Shown here: positions 1 to 14,280 of the stretch, piece after piece
Position numbering within the stretch: the stretch's first letter is position 1
Layout: each line of letters begins with the position of its first letter
Assembly: GCA_021234155.1 (NCBI GenBank)
Contig: JAJEKV010000293.1
Coordinates: forward strand, 126,001-190,000
Reading direction: 5' to 3'
Source of the DNA: Isoetes taiwanensis
Taxonomy: Eukaryota > Streptophyta > Lycopodiopsida > Isoetales > Isoetaceae
DNA: 64,000 nucleotides
Notes under the pieces: generated by a model
Told to the model about the DNA's origin: nothing
The model's input: the letters and a program-made list of their open reading frames with translations, nothing else
Database searches by the model: none
Program-made: the position numbers and the translations under genes

Positions 1-76
1 GCTCTTATATTGAAATTGGAGAACATCTCATTGTAAATGATGCCTCATGGCCCTAAGGGTCGACCCGAGGCAAGAT

Positions 77-113
<37 letters not shown>

Positions 114-115
114 TA
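1..115 (+). mobile_element. LINE 3' tail with hairpin and (ATT)n
   Basis: The segment holds a stem-loop (TGCCTC at 41-46 pairs with GAGGCA at 67-72) followed at once by an ATT microsatellite (about 80-112). The same layout, on the opposite strand, ends the LINE at the right end of this window (61,252-61,314), where TGCTCC/GGAGCA encloses a GACC...GGTC core and is followed by ATT repeats. I infer that this is the 3' end of the same LINE family, with its body lying to the left of the window. No coding sequence is visible here. Confidence 0.5.
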
Positions 116-1200
116 TTTTCTTGAGGAAGACAACTTAGAAAAGGCTAAAGTAATGAAAATGAAATAAAAGAAACCCAAAACAGGAAGAAATCATAGAAAA
201 TAGAATCTATGATTTTTGGCCTGGAATGGCAGGACAAATACAAAATCAGATGAGAATCGATCACATCTAATGAAGAAAGGGAAGTTATGTAAGCATACAA
301 AAAGGACCAAGATAAAAAGGTCGAAATATCTAGCTATGGCAAGGGAGCAGGCTCCTCCATATGAAGAAGCAGGGGACCAGGAAGAAATGAAGGGAAACAG
401 ATAGAAAGGCAAGCAAGGACATCTCACGCTTGGCGACCTCAAGTATTCGATGTCGATCGGAGCTAATTATCTGGGGGAATTCTAATTTCCCTAGGCATTG
501 ATGTAGAAAATTGGTGATCAAATGATGCTCATGATTTTTAGCTTACACGCCATGTCGCTTAGAGCGATAGGCTAAGATTGCAGTAATTCTTGTATTTCAG
601 AAGAAAAACACCAAAGATAGCAATTTTCCTTGCAAATATACTCAAAATAAATGCTTTCTCAGCCCCTGATTCCAACTCTTCCACATTATGAAAGAAAAAC
701 CCCCAAATAACTTGCATCGCATGAACTAAAGCATTCAAATGTTCAAAGTGTGTTCAAGTAAATTTATTCATACCATCTAAGTTCAGACTGCATTTAGTTA
801 GTAGTTTGATTGTAAATCAAATTCCTTTTGCCAACATCAACAATTTAAACCTCCTCCATGTAGGTTGGGCATGCATCTTGGCTTCTTGATTTAAGATGTG
901 AATTGCACTTAGAGCTAGCTTGACATGCTTGTTACCAGTTGTATTGTATAAGCCAAAACTCACCGCAATGGTAACAATACAGGTGAAATTCAACTTAGGG
1001 TGGAAGTCTTTGTAGACGTGGCATCAAAGTTCCCTAAAGTTGAGATTCGACTAAAATGGACGTCTTTGAGGATGTGGCATTAAAGTTCCTTAATAAAAGT
1101 TACGCCTTTTACCAGGTGATTCCACGTGTAAAAATAAAAAAATCCACGTAGAGCACGTTAAAAGGCCAAGAAAGAAAAATAGAACAAAAAGAAGAAATGA
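116..1200. other. AT-rich intergenic DNA, no gene seen
   Basis: Only short open frames with no recognisable domain. A diverged repeat of about 55 bp occurs twice near 1003-1045 and 1057-1098; it contains 'gacgtctttga' followed by a 'gtggcat.aaagttcc' segment. Nothing else can be supported. Confidence 0.5.
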
Positions 1201-1299
1201 AGATCCCACATGGCAACATCTAAGCGGGGGATAGTTATATCATTTTTTAGGGCCAGCCCTTTAAAAAATTGCTTGGCAATGCCGCATGGGTATTTTGAG

Positions 1300-2700
1300 T
1301 TTAACCTCCAATCAAGTGGAATGCATTGCAGCTATGACTTTGTGACATGGCAAAATTATATTGGGTTCCTAATTAAAATTCTCAGTTTTAAAGTCGTAGT
1401 GGAATCTCACTTTAATTTAAGTTATATGGGAGTAATTCCATATATGAATCATATAAACAAAGCCACGTGGCATCTACATAAGTGGAATACATTGTAATTG
1501 CATCAATAGGATAGGATTACTATTTTTTTTATGGCCATGCAGCATTCGTATTTTGAATTTAACTTCCAGGCAAGTGGAATACACCGTAGTAAAGATACTT
1601 TTATTGAAATTACGCTCCTTTTATTGCATTCTTGAATCTAGTAACTTTGCCCGGATTTCAAGGAGCGGCACCACCACGATTCATTGCATCCGTCAAGCAA
1701 GCATATCCCGCCATTGTGGTTTAGGCAAAGCTGAAGAAATGGAAGCTCCAACTCCGGCGACGGAATGCTGGTGGTGTGTCCATTTGGTGCAGCATATCCT
1801 TCCTCCTCCTCCTCCATCGCCAAGATGCCGATTCGCCTTATGGATACTGGATCTGCTCACAATCCCTCTGCTCCCTTTGGGTTTCCAAGTTAACCAGATT
1901 TTTTTCTTTCATTCATGGAGGCAAAATCTTTGTAAGCTTCATCCCTTGCCGTTTCCTTTTTCTTGCTTCATCGGCTGCCTTTAAGCATCTTCTTTTTGCA
2001 TTTTCTTGTTTCTTGCTCCATGGAATTATCTCTTTTGTCGTGAAAGAGAAATAAGGACGGACCTTGCCTCTTATCTTATATCTTAATGCAGGAGGAGCAT
2101 CCTGTTTCTAACCGAACTTTTGCGCGATCAGTAACTAGAAAGGGCTGCAGAATGCTTCTGGCTTGTTATATGATTTCCGGAAAGGTAAATGTCGATTTTC
2201 AGAGATTTATTGCATCGATACTTAGATCAAATAAATTGGTTGGAATGCAGAAGAACAAATTTGCCTAAATCTGAAAGAATCTGTCATAAAAGCTCCGGCT
2301 ATAGCCTGGATCAAAGCCTACCGCCATATGACACGAACATCTAGGAAGAAACTGGATCAAGCCCTACCACCATCGCTCGCAGGTAATTTCAATAAAATAT
2401 CTTTACGTTTTAGGAAATTTGTTTTAAAAATTTTACGGCCTGTAAAGGTCCAGCAGCGCCTAAAACAAATTTTATATAATATATAATGACATATGAATTT
2501 AACTTCCACGCAAGTGTGGAACACATTGTAACGACAACTTTACGACATTGCAATATCATTGGACTTCTAACAGGCGAATCTTACCCCAAGTACCAAAATA
2601 GCAATTGTCATAATATTGAGCGTTAGGACCGCCAGATTGGTATCTTCCATGCAAGTGGAATACATCATGATGCTGACATGGCAAAATCATATTGGGACCA
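1300..2700. repeat. Dispersed degenerate motif CAAGTGGAATACATTGTA, five copies
   Basis: Related copies lie at about 1312-1331, 1479-1498, 1570-1590, 2510-2530 and 2651-2668. Several are preceded by 'tttaacttccag/acg' and followed by a 'gacatggcaaaatcatattgg' segment, so the true unit is longer and has drifted. A second short repeat, 'ccaa.gtaccaaaat.gcaatt', occurs near 2590 and 2700. This looks like an old tandem or palindromic repeat field. No gene is supported, although a Pro-rich open frame runs at 1739-1984. Confidence 0.5.
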
Positions 2701-2814
2701 AAGTACCAAAATCGCAATTTCGTGGAAGCATCTTGGGTGTTGGTCCAATTTTCAGTTGATTATTCTCCATTTCTGAAACATAAATAAAAAACTTTCCTCC
2801 GGAGAAACGAAAAG

Positions 2815-2844
2815 ATAATGTGGCCGAAATTTGGAATGTTATTT
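2815..2844 (+). repeat. Left direct repeat of HUH element
   Basis: Thirty bases beginning ataatgtggccgaaatttg. The right copy at 5046-5073 has the same 19 bases and then atgttattt, lacking two bases. A short palindrome CTCCGGAG lies 11 bp upstream (2797-2804). This is the clearest evidence for the limits of the element. Confidence 0.7.
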
Positions 2845-3188
2845 TTGTAACCTAAGATTTTTAATGGTGTAAGTGGGTATTCGTATGTGAGTATGTTATT
2901 TTGCTGACGGTGGCAGGGGGGATTCCAAACCCTGGAATTTAGGCCGAGCATCTTTTGCCCAGTTGGCCGGAACTGGTAGTGCCGCCGTAGGGTGCTCCAG
3001 GGATGGCGGAGCTGCTGAGGCCGGAGGTTCTTATGTGTCGTACCTCTGGGTTATTGCTTTTTTTGGGTTTTGGGATAAGCAGGGGTCGGGTTGTTTGGTG
3101 GGGAGTAGAGGTGGAGTGTTCTCAAAGGGCACATAGGTAAGCCGGCTGTGTTCTTGTCTGCCTTTGTTTTTGTCTGTAATTTTCTGCC

Positions 3189-4199
3189 ATGTCTCTGAAG
3201 AGGGCAGCGAGAAAGGGGAAGAGTGTTGGTTGCTCTGTTCCTGGTTCTCTGAGCCACATTATAAACCTGAGTTCTTCCAATTCCCAAGAGAATGGTCGTG
3301 GTTTTTCTGTTGAGCAGGACTGGAATGTTATAGATGTGAGTGTTACCTTAGATCTGTCTGGGCAAGATGTGCCCATGAGTTTTTATGATGGTCTTGTGGG
3401 GTTTTGCAATCGGAGGTGTGTTGCTGGAGCTGTGGCCATGGAGCGTGGTGCTACTGTAGATCATTTGCATTGTCAGGCTGTGTTTAGAGCCTGGTTTAAA
3501 AGTCCTAGGGCCATGAATGATGCCATAAAAAAAGATTTCAATTGGGTTTGTAAGCCTCCTGGTGTGATATTGGTATGCAAACTTCATTGTTTTGAGGGTA
3601 TGATTGGGTATTGTATGAAGGATGTGGGAAAGGTTCATTATGTCTGCCATCTTCATAATGTGAGTGAGGCTGCCATCGAGAAAGGTAAGGATTTGTATTT
3701 GAGATGGGGAGCTGGTGATACGAAAAATTTAGTTGTTCTTGATAATAAGAACTTGTTGAATCGAGCTGCCCATTTTGTGAACTACCACGGGAACCGTAGA
3801 TTGACTGCTAGTTTGTTGTATACACTGGACAGGATGATTCGTTCTGGAAAATTTACCTTGTCTAGTTCTTGGATTATCCCTTCTAACACTGCCCATATTA
3901 ATTAGCACCGTGTCCAGGCTGCATGGAGAGTCCTGCTCAATCCTAGTCACTGCATGCCATCGGATATGAGGACGATTTTGTTTGGGCTGCCAGCAGGTTT
4001 TGTACCTGTGGAAAGGAATGGGCCTGGGAGGAGGCGGTATTGGGATGATGCTATTCCTGCTGATGAACAAGATAATAACTTTGAGGATATTCATGATGCT
4101 TCTTATAGTGGAGACAGTGATGATGTTGTGATTCTTCACTGGTGTGGATTTCATCCACGCGTGCACAAGGGTGATCGCATTACCATGGTTGTTGGGTGA
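3189..4199 (+). pseudogene. Replitron-type HUH endonuclease with one in-frame TAG
   Basis: The predicted role is a rolling-circle-type nicking and joining enzyme of the HUH superfamily, acting on single-stranded element ends in the nucleus. The HUH metal-binding motif is seen as DHLHCQ (residues 91-96, H92-L-H94). The candidate nucleophile is Y141 in GMIGYCMKD, with K144 four residues on. The stretch after it, HNVSEAAIEKGKDLY, matches my memory of the Replitron family. Frame 0 is closed by TAA at 3177, so ATG 3189 is the first possible start. The frame stops at TAG 3903-3905 after residue 238, then stays open without shift to TGA 4197-4199 (98 more codons, including RTILFGLPAGFVPVER). TAG in place of CAG would be a single C-to-T change. 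No helicase domain follows, unlike Helitrons. Confidence 0.75.
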
Positions 4200-4687
4200 T
4201 GAACTTGGTTGCCTCTTCATTGTATAGTTGGGTTTGTTTTTTCATAGGTTTGTTTGTTTTAGTTGCGGGGATATGGAGACCGATGGGGAACCGGATCTCG
4301 GGCGTGGAGCAACCTTTTGTGGTTGTCTTTGCCCGAGTCTTTTATTTAAATCTGGCAGAGAAGCATCCCATCCGGACCTGTTGTGTTCTACCGAGCCGGA
4401 GGCAAAGATTTTCTGCTCAAGAGTTCGTGAATAGTGTTATCCAGGTTGGAACTGAGGCACATAGGATTGCGGCATCCTTGCGCTTGCTTAGGCGGCAGCT
4501 TAGAGGGTTTTATGTCTCAATTGACAATGCCATATCTGTTGTGGAGTGGGAGCATTTGGGGGTGCCCGTTTCTGAGTTGCACATCTTGCGCTCTCATATG
4601 AGCCTTGCGAGGGTCTTGCTTGTGCAAGAAATACGGCAACTAGATGCAGTTATTAGGCATGCACAAAGTGGCTCGGCTATGAACTGA
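4199..4687 (+). CDS. Second ORF of the HUH element, unknown helical protein
   Basis: The ATG overlaps the endonuclease stop (TGATG, 4197-4201). The 162-residue product starts with a hydrophobic stretch (about residues 6-26) and ends with a clearly amphipathic helical part rich in Arg, Leu and Glu (for example RIAASLRLLRRQL, then SLARVLLVQEIRQLDAVIRH). I do not recognise it. It could be an accessory or single-strand-binding protein of the element, or the lower part alone may be the true coding region reached by splicing. Its position inside the direct repeats argues that it belongs to the element. That it is coding at all is inferred from its length and amphipathic pattern. Confidence 0.4.
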   Translation: MNLVASSLYSWVCFFIGLFVLVAGIWRPMGNRISGVEQPFVVVFARVFYLNLAEKHPIRTCCVLPSRRQRFSAQEFVNSVIQVGTEAHRIAASLRLLRRQLRGFYVSIDNAISVVEWEHLGVPVSELHILRSHMSLARVLLVQEIRQLDAVIRHAQSGSAMN

Positions 4688-4763
4688 TCTCATGTGTGTG
4701 GAGTTGATAAACCTTGATCTGGATTTGTATTGCTGAAATAATAGGTATGCTTTGCTTCTAAAT

Positions 4764-5040
4764 AACGTGTTCAATAAGTTTGAGCAGGCTGCAATTGGTT
4801 AACAGGTATGTATGCTTTGCTGGTTCTGAAATTGGTTGTGGTAAATAACGTGTTGAATAAGTTTGAGCAGGCTGCAATTGGTTGACAGGTATGTATGGTT
4901 TGCTGGCTCTAAAATTGGTTGTGGTATTTAGTTGTAAATGTGACATGTTGAACAAGTTTGAGCAGGGTGCAGTTGTTAAAAAGAATTGTGTATTGTAAAT
5001 ATGACGTGTTCAATGAGTTTGAGCAGCCTGCAGTTGTTTA
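4764..5040 (+). repeat. Four iteron-like subterminal repeats
   Basis: Copies of ACGTGTTCAATAAGTTTGAG followed by CAGGCTGCAATTGGTT begin at about 4764, 4847, 4942 and 5003. The first two units are 83 bp apart and nearly identical, including a shared 'aggtatgtatg.tttgctgg' segment. The third and fourth are shorter and more diverged. They sit between ORF2 and the right direct repeat. Iterated sites near a terminus are typical docking sites for Rep-type HUH enzymes; that function is inferred here. Confidence 0.65.
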
Positions 5041-5045
5041 AGAGA

Positions 5046-5073
5046 ATAATGTGGCCGAAATTTGATGTTATTT
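5046..5073 (+). repeat. Right direct repeat of HUH element
   Basis: Partner of 2815-2844 in the same orientation: 19 identical bases, a 2-bp gap, then nine identical bases. The repeat is direct, not inverted, so it is not a classical DNA-transposon terminus. Confidence 0.7.
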
Positions 5074-5139
5074 GAAATTGTGTATTGAAATGATATCCTG
5101 GTGACTTCTTTGCTTTGTTAGTGGGCTTCGACCCCTAAG

Positions 5140-5175
5140 CATACTAGGCATCCCTCTTGTGGGATACCTAGTATG
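5140..5175. repeat. Strong hairpin at the right end of HUH element
   Basis: CATACTAGGCATCCC (5140-5154) pairs with GGGATACCTAGTATG (5161-5175), giving 14 of 15 base pairs around a 6-nt loop (tcttgt). It lies 67 bp beyond the right direct repeat. It may be the recognition hairpin of the element or a flanking transcription-related hairpin. Its position suggests the former. Confidence 0.6.
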
Positions 5176-5719
5176 TTTGGATGAGCGTCGGAAACTTATT
5201 TATTTGTTTGGTCAGACTTTCAAATTTGAGAGATTGTATTTATTCAATGGTTTGGTTGCATCATAGGGGTAAGTCAAATATAGGGGATTTGACCCTATCT
5301 TGACTTCCATTTGAGGGCTGAAATTTCACCCCATGGCATATGCTCTGACATATGCCACCATCGGATGGTCCCAAAAAATTATTGGACACCCCAAATGATA
5401 ATACCATCTCTAAGATGTGAAATACCATCTCTAAGGGGAAAAGGGAAAAAGATTGTGTTCGATGCATCATTTTCCTTTTTATTTTTATTTAGATTTGTCT
5501 ACTTCTAATCAAATTATCCAACACACGATTTCTGAATCAACTGCAAAAGTTCCCAGGTATGCTTTCTGTACAAAACCGCTTATATTTGGTGATTAGTGGG
5601 GGCAAAAGATTTCCACAAGGGAACAAAATGGGATTAGTTGTGGTCATCAAAATCTTGTGAGTAATACCCTAACTCCTTTTCAACAGAGATGTCAGTTTGT
5701 ACCAGTTTCAAGCCATATT
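5176..5719. other. Intergenic, 3' flank of helicase gene
   Basis: AT-rich sequence downstream of the HUH element and of the helicase stop codon. A short direct repeat, 'ataccatctctaag', occurs at 5400-5413 and 5423-5436. No gene is seen; part should be the 3'UTR of the minus-strand helicase. Confidence 0.5.
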
Positions 5720-9467
<3,748 letters not shown>

Positions 9468-11815
9468 TCTTCAATTCCGAAAGCAAGAAGTATTCACGCT
9501 ATTAGGCTATGCCGGAATGAAAAAAGAGCTGCAATAAAAAGCAAAAAGAGGCAAGGTAGGTCATTTAAGTTTTCATTGTAAATATGCAGAAGGAGAAAAA
9601 GCAAAAATGATAGCAAAACATGCAGATAGCAAATGTGCAACCCTAATTTGTGTCGAAAAGCACAATGCCAAAAGAAGCCGGATTGATCACTCAGTTTAGG
9701 TCAGAAATGCGAAAGGCTTAGCTAAATTTGGAGCAACAAGAGCATTTACCTCGGTGCAGTGAGGAGGGAAAAGAGCGTTCAGAAGCTAAAGCGGACGGAG
9801 CAAAGATGATGCATGATCTAGGTTACAGTAAGGCCATCTCCACTCCTCCACGCTTCATGCATGACTCGTACGTCAAGGTGGAAGTCGAGTTTTATTTTAC
9901 CAAGTTGTTCCCACGTCACTGCCACGGTAGATGCCCTCCTGGCAAGTCGTTAGAATTAATTGCAATTAAATCGCTTTAAACATTCAAGTATTTAAGGCTG
10001 GAAAATTTCCTTTTCAATTTATGCCTTTGTATACTTTTTTTTTTTGAGGGAATACTTGTGAATATTCGTTATTTATACCAGACATTTGTCTAGTCTCCAC
10101 TTGACTCTCATAGATTAATTTGTTATTTTTATTGTTAGGCGTGGATTCCCATGGTACCAATGACTTGAATTTTTTTTGCCACGTGGCAAGGTATAAGCTC
10201 GCCTCTGGACTCGCCTGTTTCCATAGAAACACAGATCTGGAACCCCTTTCTTAGATCGAGGTCATAAGAAAATCATATGCAAAACCTGAGCGCTCAAAAA
10301 TACAGATAGATTTAACTTTGTCCAGGTTCTAAACTGGAGCTTCTGAAGGTGTGGTCTTCAAGGGAACACGCAAATAGCACCCCAACCTCAAGCAAACCTC
10401 AAGGTTTCCCATCCATGGGAAACCACCCTTAGATTGAGAAGCACATCATATGTTTTGTTTTAACTTAGTTTATAAATATATGTATAGGTTATTTTGCACT
10501 ATATACAAAAGATTGCCACATACAATACACAATGATTCACTAAATACACTCCATTCTTGTTCAAAATACATAATGCCAATGGTTCAAAATGTACATAAAT
10601 AATAATACATGATCATGGGAATTTGACCCATCAATTACTGCTAAAATGTTTGCTCTTCCCATTTGCACGTGTAGAAAACCTCAGAGATATTTATAAGCTT
10701 ATTTTTTCCAAAAAAACGTCGCACACACTATTCCTGAACAAATATGTCTCGAGTTCGACGTTGCATAGAGTCCCATTTAATATAAGGTGATTAGGGACCC
10801 AACAAAGCAATGTTGGTTGGATAGAAACCTGATTCAGTATCCTCTTTGACGTTCTCCAATGCCTCCAAACTCCATCCACTTCTTTTCATGTTTATAACAA
10901 TATTCTTCGATGATCTTTTTGTCTACTAATCAATTTTAGATGTTCCACTATATGGGATTGACCAGGATGCAAGGCATTCACCCTAAGTCTATAATGGTTT
11001 CTTAGCCACTGAGGTAAAAGTTCTATAAGGACTTCATCAGCAGCAAAAGCAGATGAATCTTCAGGCTGCCTGCTATTAGATCTTGTTCTTTGAGCCATGG
11101 ATCAGCGGAAGAAAAAGATGTAATGAGAAGAGAGGAAGGAAGAGAGCACAAGTGGATGAGGAGCAAAAGGTAGGCTTTATAGAGGATTCAATGGCAAGGA
11201 TGCTCCCAATAGAGCATTGAGGAGCTGGCATCAGGAGAACCTTTTGATTTCATAACGATGGTGTAAAGCGGGTCAATTTGGAGGAAAAAAGCTATAGCGT
11301 GGCATGTATGGAGGGAAAAATCAAACCTTTAAGCATCAATAAACATCAAGAACAAGAAGAAAAAGATTAGAATCTTAGCTTGGCCTTGAATCATGTACAA
11401 AACCCGTGCTAACAAAGAGTAATCAATGAACCACAATGGTATAGTCTTGACCCACCAAAGGAATCGTGCAACAACATCAAATGGGCTTTTACAAAACAGT
11501 AAAAAGATGCAAAAAGGTTGCTTCAGAAAAGTTAGTGCAGCATGCCGATGGAGTAGCATCATAGATGGTGCAAATGAGTTTCATATTAATGCAACAAGCT
11601 GCTTCTATTTTGGCAAACGGAGCTTCATGTTTAGGCAATAGTGTCGTTGTTTTGGCAAATTGTAAATGCCTATTGGGCAAAAACAGTCATTTCATCGGGC
11701 ATGGTAGTGGACAAAAAATTTGGGCCACATTTAAATATTGGATAGTCTATAACAATAATATACAAGCAAGCAAAAAGTTTTCATGTTCATAATCGCAAAA
11801 TAAAGTTCAAGTACA
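9468..11815. other. Intergenic; helicase promoter side, no clear gene
   Basis: The first few hundred bases should hold the helicase promoter and 5'UTR. A 68-codon minus-strand frame at 10,892-11,098 (starting MAQRTRSNSRQPED) is followed downstream on that strand by AT-rich sequence. It has no domain I recognise and may be a retroelement gag remnant. Nothing else is supported. Confidence 0.4.
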
Positions 11816-12712
11816 ATGCAATGGCTCTAGTCAATATGAATAAAACAATTATTCTTGGGATAGGGATTCTTTGGCTCAAGCCTCATTTGGCTCTTCTTTC
11901 CCTACATATACTATGTTCTCTCTTTCCTTCCTCATCGGCGTTCTCCTTGAGCTAGATTTTGATCTTGGTGTTAGTTTCTATTGTGCTTACCCCTAGTTTT
12001 TCTTTCTTAGTTTTCCTAGCATCTCACTATAGTTACATCCTCTCCATTTTTGTTGTATTGTTCTTGTTGCTCCTTCCTTCAATCCTCCTCAAAAGTTTTT
12101 GAACATCAAACCTTCCAAGCTTTTCTCTAACTCCCCCTTTTTCTCTAAATCTGGACAAAATTGTCAATCGTATTTTGTTACAGGCTTGTTGCCCTCAACC
12201 ATAATTCAATTTTACATCACTAGAACGCTCATTGGATAAGGTTTTTACCCCTCCAAAAATTTTCCATTCTGATACTCTGGGAGGAAGTTATGAGAAAAAG
12301 AGTTCTGCCTGGCTCTCTCTGGCTAAAATCGTAAATCAGTATTTTTCATAGCCTTCCTACTATTGTGCTCAAATCTTACATCTTTGAAAAGCTCTCTGGA
12401 TAACCTTTCCAACCATCTAAGAACCTCAAGAATCTGATATCCTGATTGAGAGATATGATAAACAATCTTTTGTGATAGACCTAGATGTGGTTTTTTTCTT
12501 TGACGGACGATTTGTTGGGACTTGAATGCAATGGTTCTATACAGCATGAATAGAACTATCATTCTTGGGAAAGGGACACCTTCTTTGGCTCAGGCCGTAT
12601 TTGGATTCCCTTTTCCCTATATATATTATGTTCTCTCTCTCAATTCTCATCGACGTTCTCTTTAAGCTGGATCTTTGCTTTTTGGTGTCAATTTCTTTCC
12701 TGCTTACCTCAA
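11816..12712 (+). repeat. Direct repeat of about 185 bp, possible LTR or leader remnants
   Basis: 11,816-12,000 and 12,527-12,712 share caatgg.tct, 'attcttggga.aggga', a TATA-like 'ccctatatatattatgttct' and 'gatctt...tggtgt.a.tttct', at roughly 75-80% identity by eye. The copies are 711 bp apart and sit just upstream of the chromovirus gag. They may be remnants of its 5' LTR and leader, or a tandem duplication of a promoter. A matching 3' copy was not found. Confidence 0.5.
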
Positions 12713-12769
12713 AGCATCTCGTTTGCTCATATTTGGTGATTTCATCTCTACGAAGGAGGTTTAAACCTT

Positions 12770-13935
12770 ATTATAGCAAGTCCAATAGCTTGTTTAAGTA
12801 TGTCAGCAGTTGCATTGGGACAATAAAGAGCTCAGAGAATGGGTTGCTTCGCATGAATCTGCTTCTAGCTCTGAATTGAGGCCATCGGAGCCTACAATTT
12901 TTTTTTTTTTTTGAAGACAAGGCAATTTATGTATTCATATGATATAACTTTATAGCACAAAAAAACCCTGAAGATTCAGGGAAAAAGATAAGAAACTGTT
13001 CTCAGAATATACAGTAAATGAAAAAGGTAGAGTACTCATCATGGAGTTGTTCAAGATCTTCTTTGGATCAACTTACTATAGGGAAAACCTTCTTCTGCCG
13101 GAGCCTACAATTAGATTGCCCAAGAAGTTTGACGACACTCAATCTATGCTTCGTGGTTTTTTGAATCAGATGAGGCTTGTGATCCAGCTCCATCCTCATA
13201 GATATCCCATAGCCTAGCAACTTGGATTGATTAGTTCTCTCCGCACAGGGTCAGCTCTAAGTTGGTTTGCTCCATTATTGGAGAAAGGAGTCCCAGAGTT
13301 GCAAAATTTTGTTGCTTTTCACTACAGAGCTCGAGACGTGTTTTGGAGACACCGATCGACAGTGCACAGTAGTTACCAAGCTTGGAAACTTCAGGTAAGG
13401 TTGTCGTCCGACTTCAGCTTATGCCTCTGAGTTTTGGCAGATTTCCATAGATATGGCCTAGGATGATGTAGCCCTTCGAGATTGTTTTCAAACAGGGCTC
13501 CGCGATGATGTGAACGATATGTTGCTGACCACGGAGAATCCTAGAACTTTGGATGAAACTATCAGATTTGCGGTTCTTTGTGATAATTGCCTTTTTGAGA
13601 GTTCGCAAGAAAGATGGAATCAGTCTGTTTCCCCAATTCTGCAAGCTCTAGTATTCACAGCAACGTCTGCACCGCCCACGCTCCCTAATAAATCAAAGGG
13701 CCCGGTAGCTATGCAGATTGACTGTGTGGTTTGAGAGCCCTTGTCTGCAGCCGAGAAGTAGCGTTGAAGAGAGGCTAACCTCTGCCTCTATTATGATGGG
13801 GCTGGTTATATCTCTTGCGAGTGTCTTGTTAAGCACCCAAATCAGTCGAAAAATTTCAGGGGTCAGTCCGAGTAATTGGAGTCTCTCGACAATTGGTCGC
13901 CATCCCTTAGACTTCCCCCATATATAGTGAAGGGT
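12770..13935 (+). pseudogene. Chromovirus gag remnant, interrupted by retroposon
   Basis: A capsid-type reading frame starts with a helical N-terminal part (ELREWVASHESASSSE). It is cut at 12,899 by a 199-bp insertion and resumes at 13,113 with RLPKKFDDTQSMLRGF, then TGSALSWFAPLLEKG and the C-terminal capsid block LDETIRFAVLCDNCLFESSQE (13,546-13,608). Stops and frame changes are scattered through it. A cysteine knuckle is suggested near 13,790 (YYDGAGYISCEC) only in a shifted frame. Its role was particle assembly for the retrotransposon. Confidence 0.75.
12900..13098 (-). mobile_element. Small poly(A) retroposon with perfect 14-bp target duplication
   Basis: CGGAGCCTACAATT occurs at 12,886-12,899 and again at 13,099-13,112. 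Removing the 199-bp insert and one copy restores the gag frame exactly (SEPT-I-RLPKKF). The insert begins on the plus strand with a run of 15 T (12,898-12,912), so it is a minus-strand retroposon ending in poly(A). The target-duplication length and A tail fit L1-mediated insertion. No tRNA promoter boxes are seen, so it is a 5'-truncated LINE end or an mRNA 3' retrocopy rather than a clear SINE. Confidence 0.85.
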
Positions 13936-13959
13936 TTATTCCCTCTGATAAGGTCAGTA

Positions 13960-14280
13960 AGGAGTTTATAATCTCTATATCATTAGAGTTAGAGGTCGGG
14001 ACATTAGAAGCATTGGTGCAACTTGATAGTGGTGCAAATTCTTGCTTCATGGATAGTGCATTCGCTTCTAAGCACGCCATCCCTAGAAGCAGGGTTAAGC
14101 ACCCCAGCTCTGTCGATGTGATTGACGGATGTGAGATCTCCTCGGACGCAGCCACAGAATGTATTGTATCCCTTTTCTGTTCGGGGGAGCATCTTGTAGC
14201 ATTTCCTACAATCTCATTGCTAGCACGCATGCACCAATATCTTGGGTTTTCCTTGGTTGGACTTGCATAATCCACAGATT
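13960..14280 (+). pseudogene. Chromovirus aspartic protease remnant
   Basis: The frame around 14,013-14,270 contains the catalytic D-S-G in VQLDSGANSCFMDSAFA, followed by a hydrophobic block of the retropepsin fold. It would cleave the Gag-Pol polyprotein. It lies directly between gag and a low-complexity Pro/Val region, and the frame closes before the RT. Confidence 0.7.

Larger units (their letters stand above)
2815..5175 (+). mobile_element. Replitron-like HUH transposon
   Basis: A 2.3-kb unit is delimited by a direct repeat (2815-2844 and 5046-5073) that shares 19 consecutive identical bases and then nine more after a 2-bp gap. Inside are an HUH endonuclease ORF (3189-4199), a second ORF overlapping its stop codon (4199-4687), and four iteron-like repeats (4764-5040). 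A hairpin with 15-nt arms lies just outside the right repeat (5140-5175). HUH transposons use a tyrosine endonuclease acting at hairpin or iteron ends, so this layout is coherent. Exact termini and target site are not established. The endonuclease has one in-frame stop, so this copy is probably dead. Confidence 0.7.
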
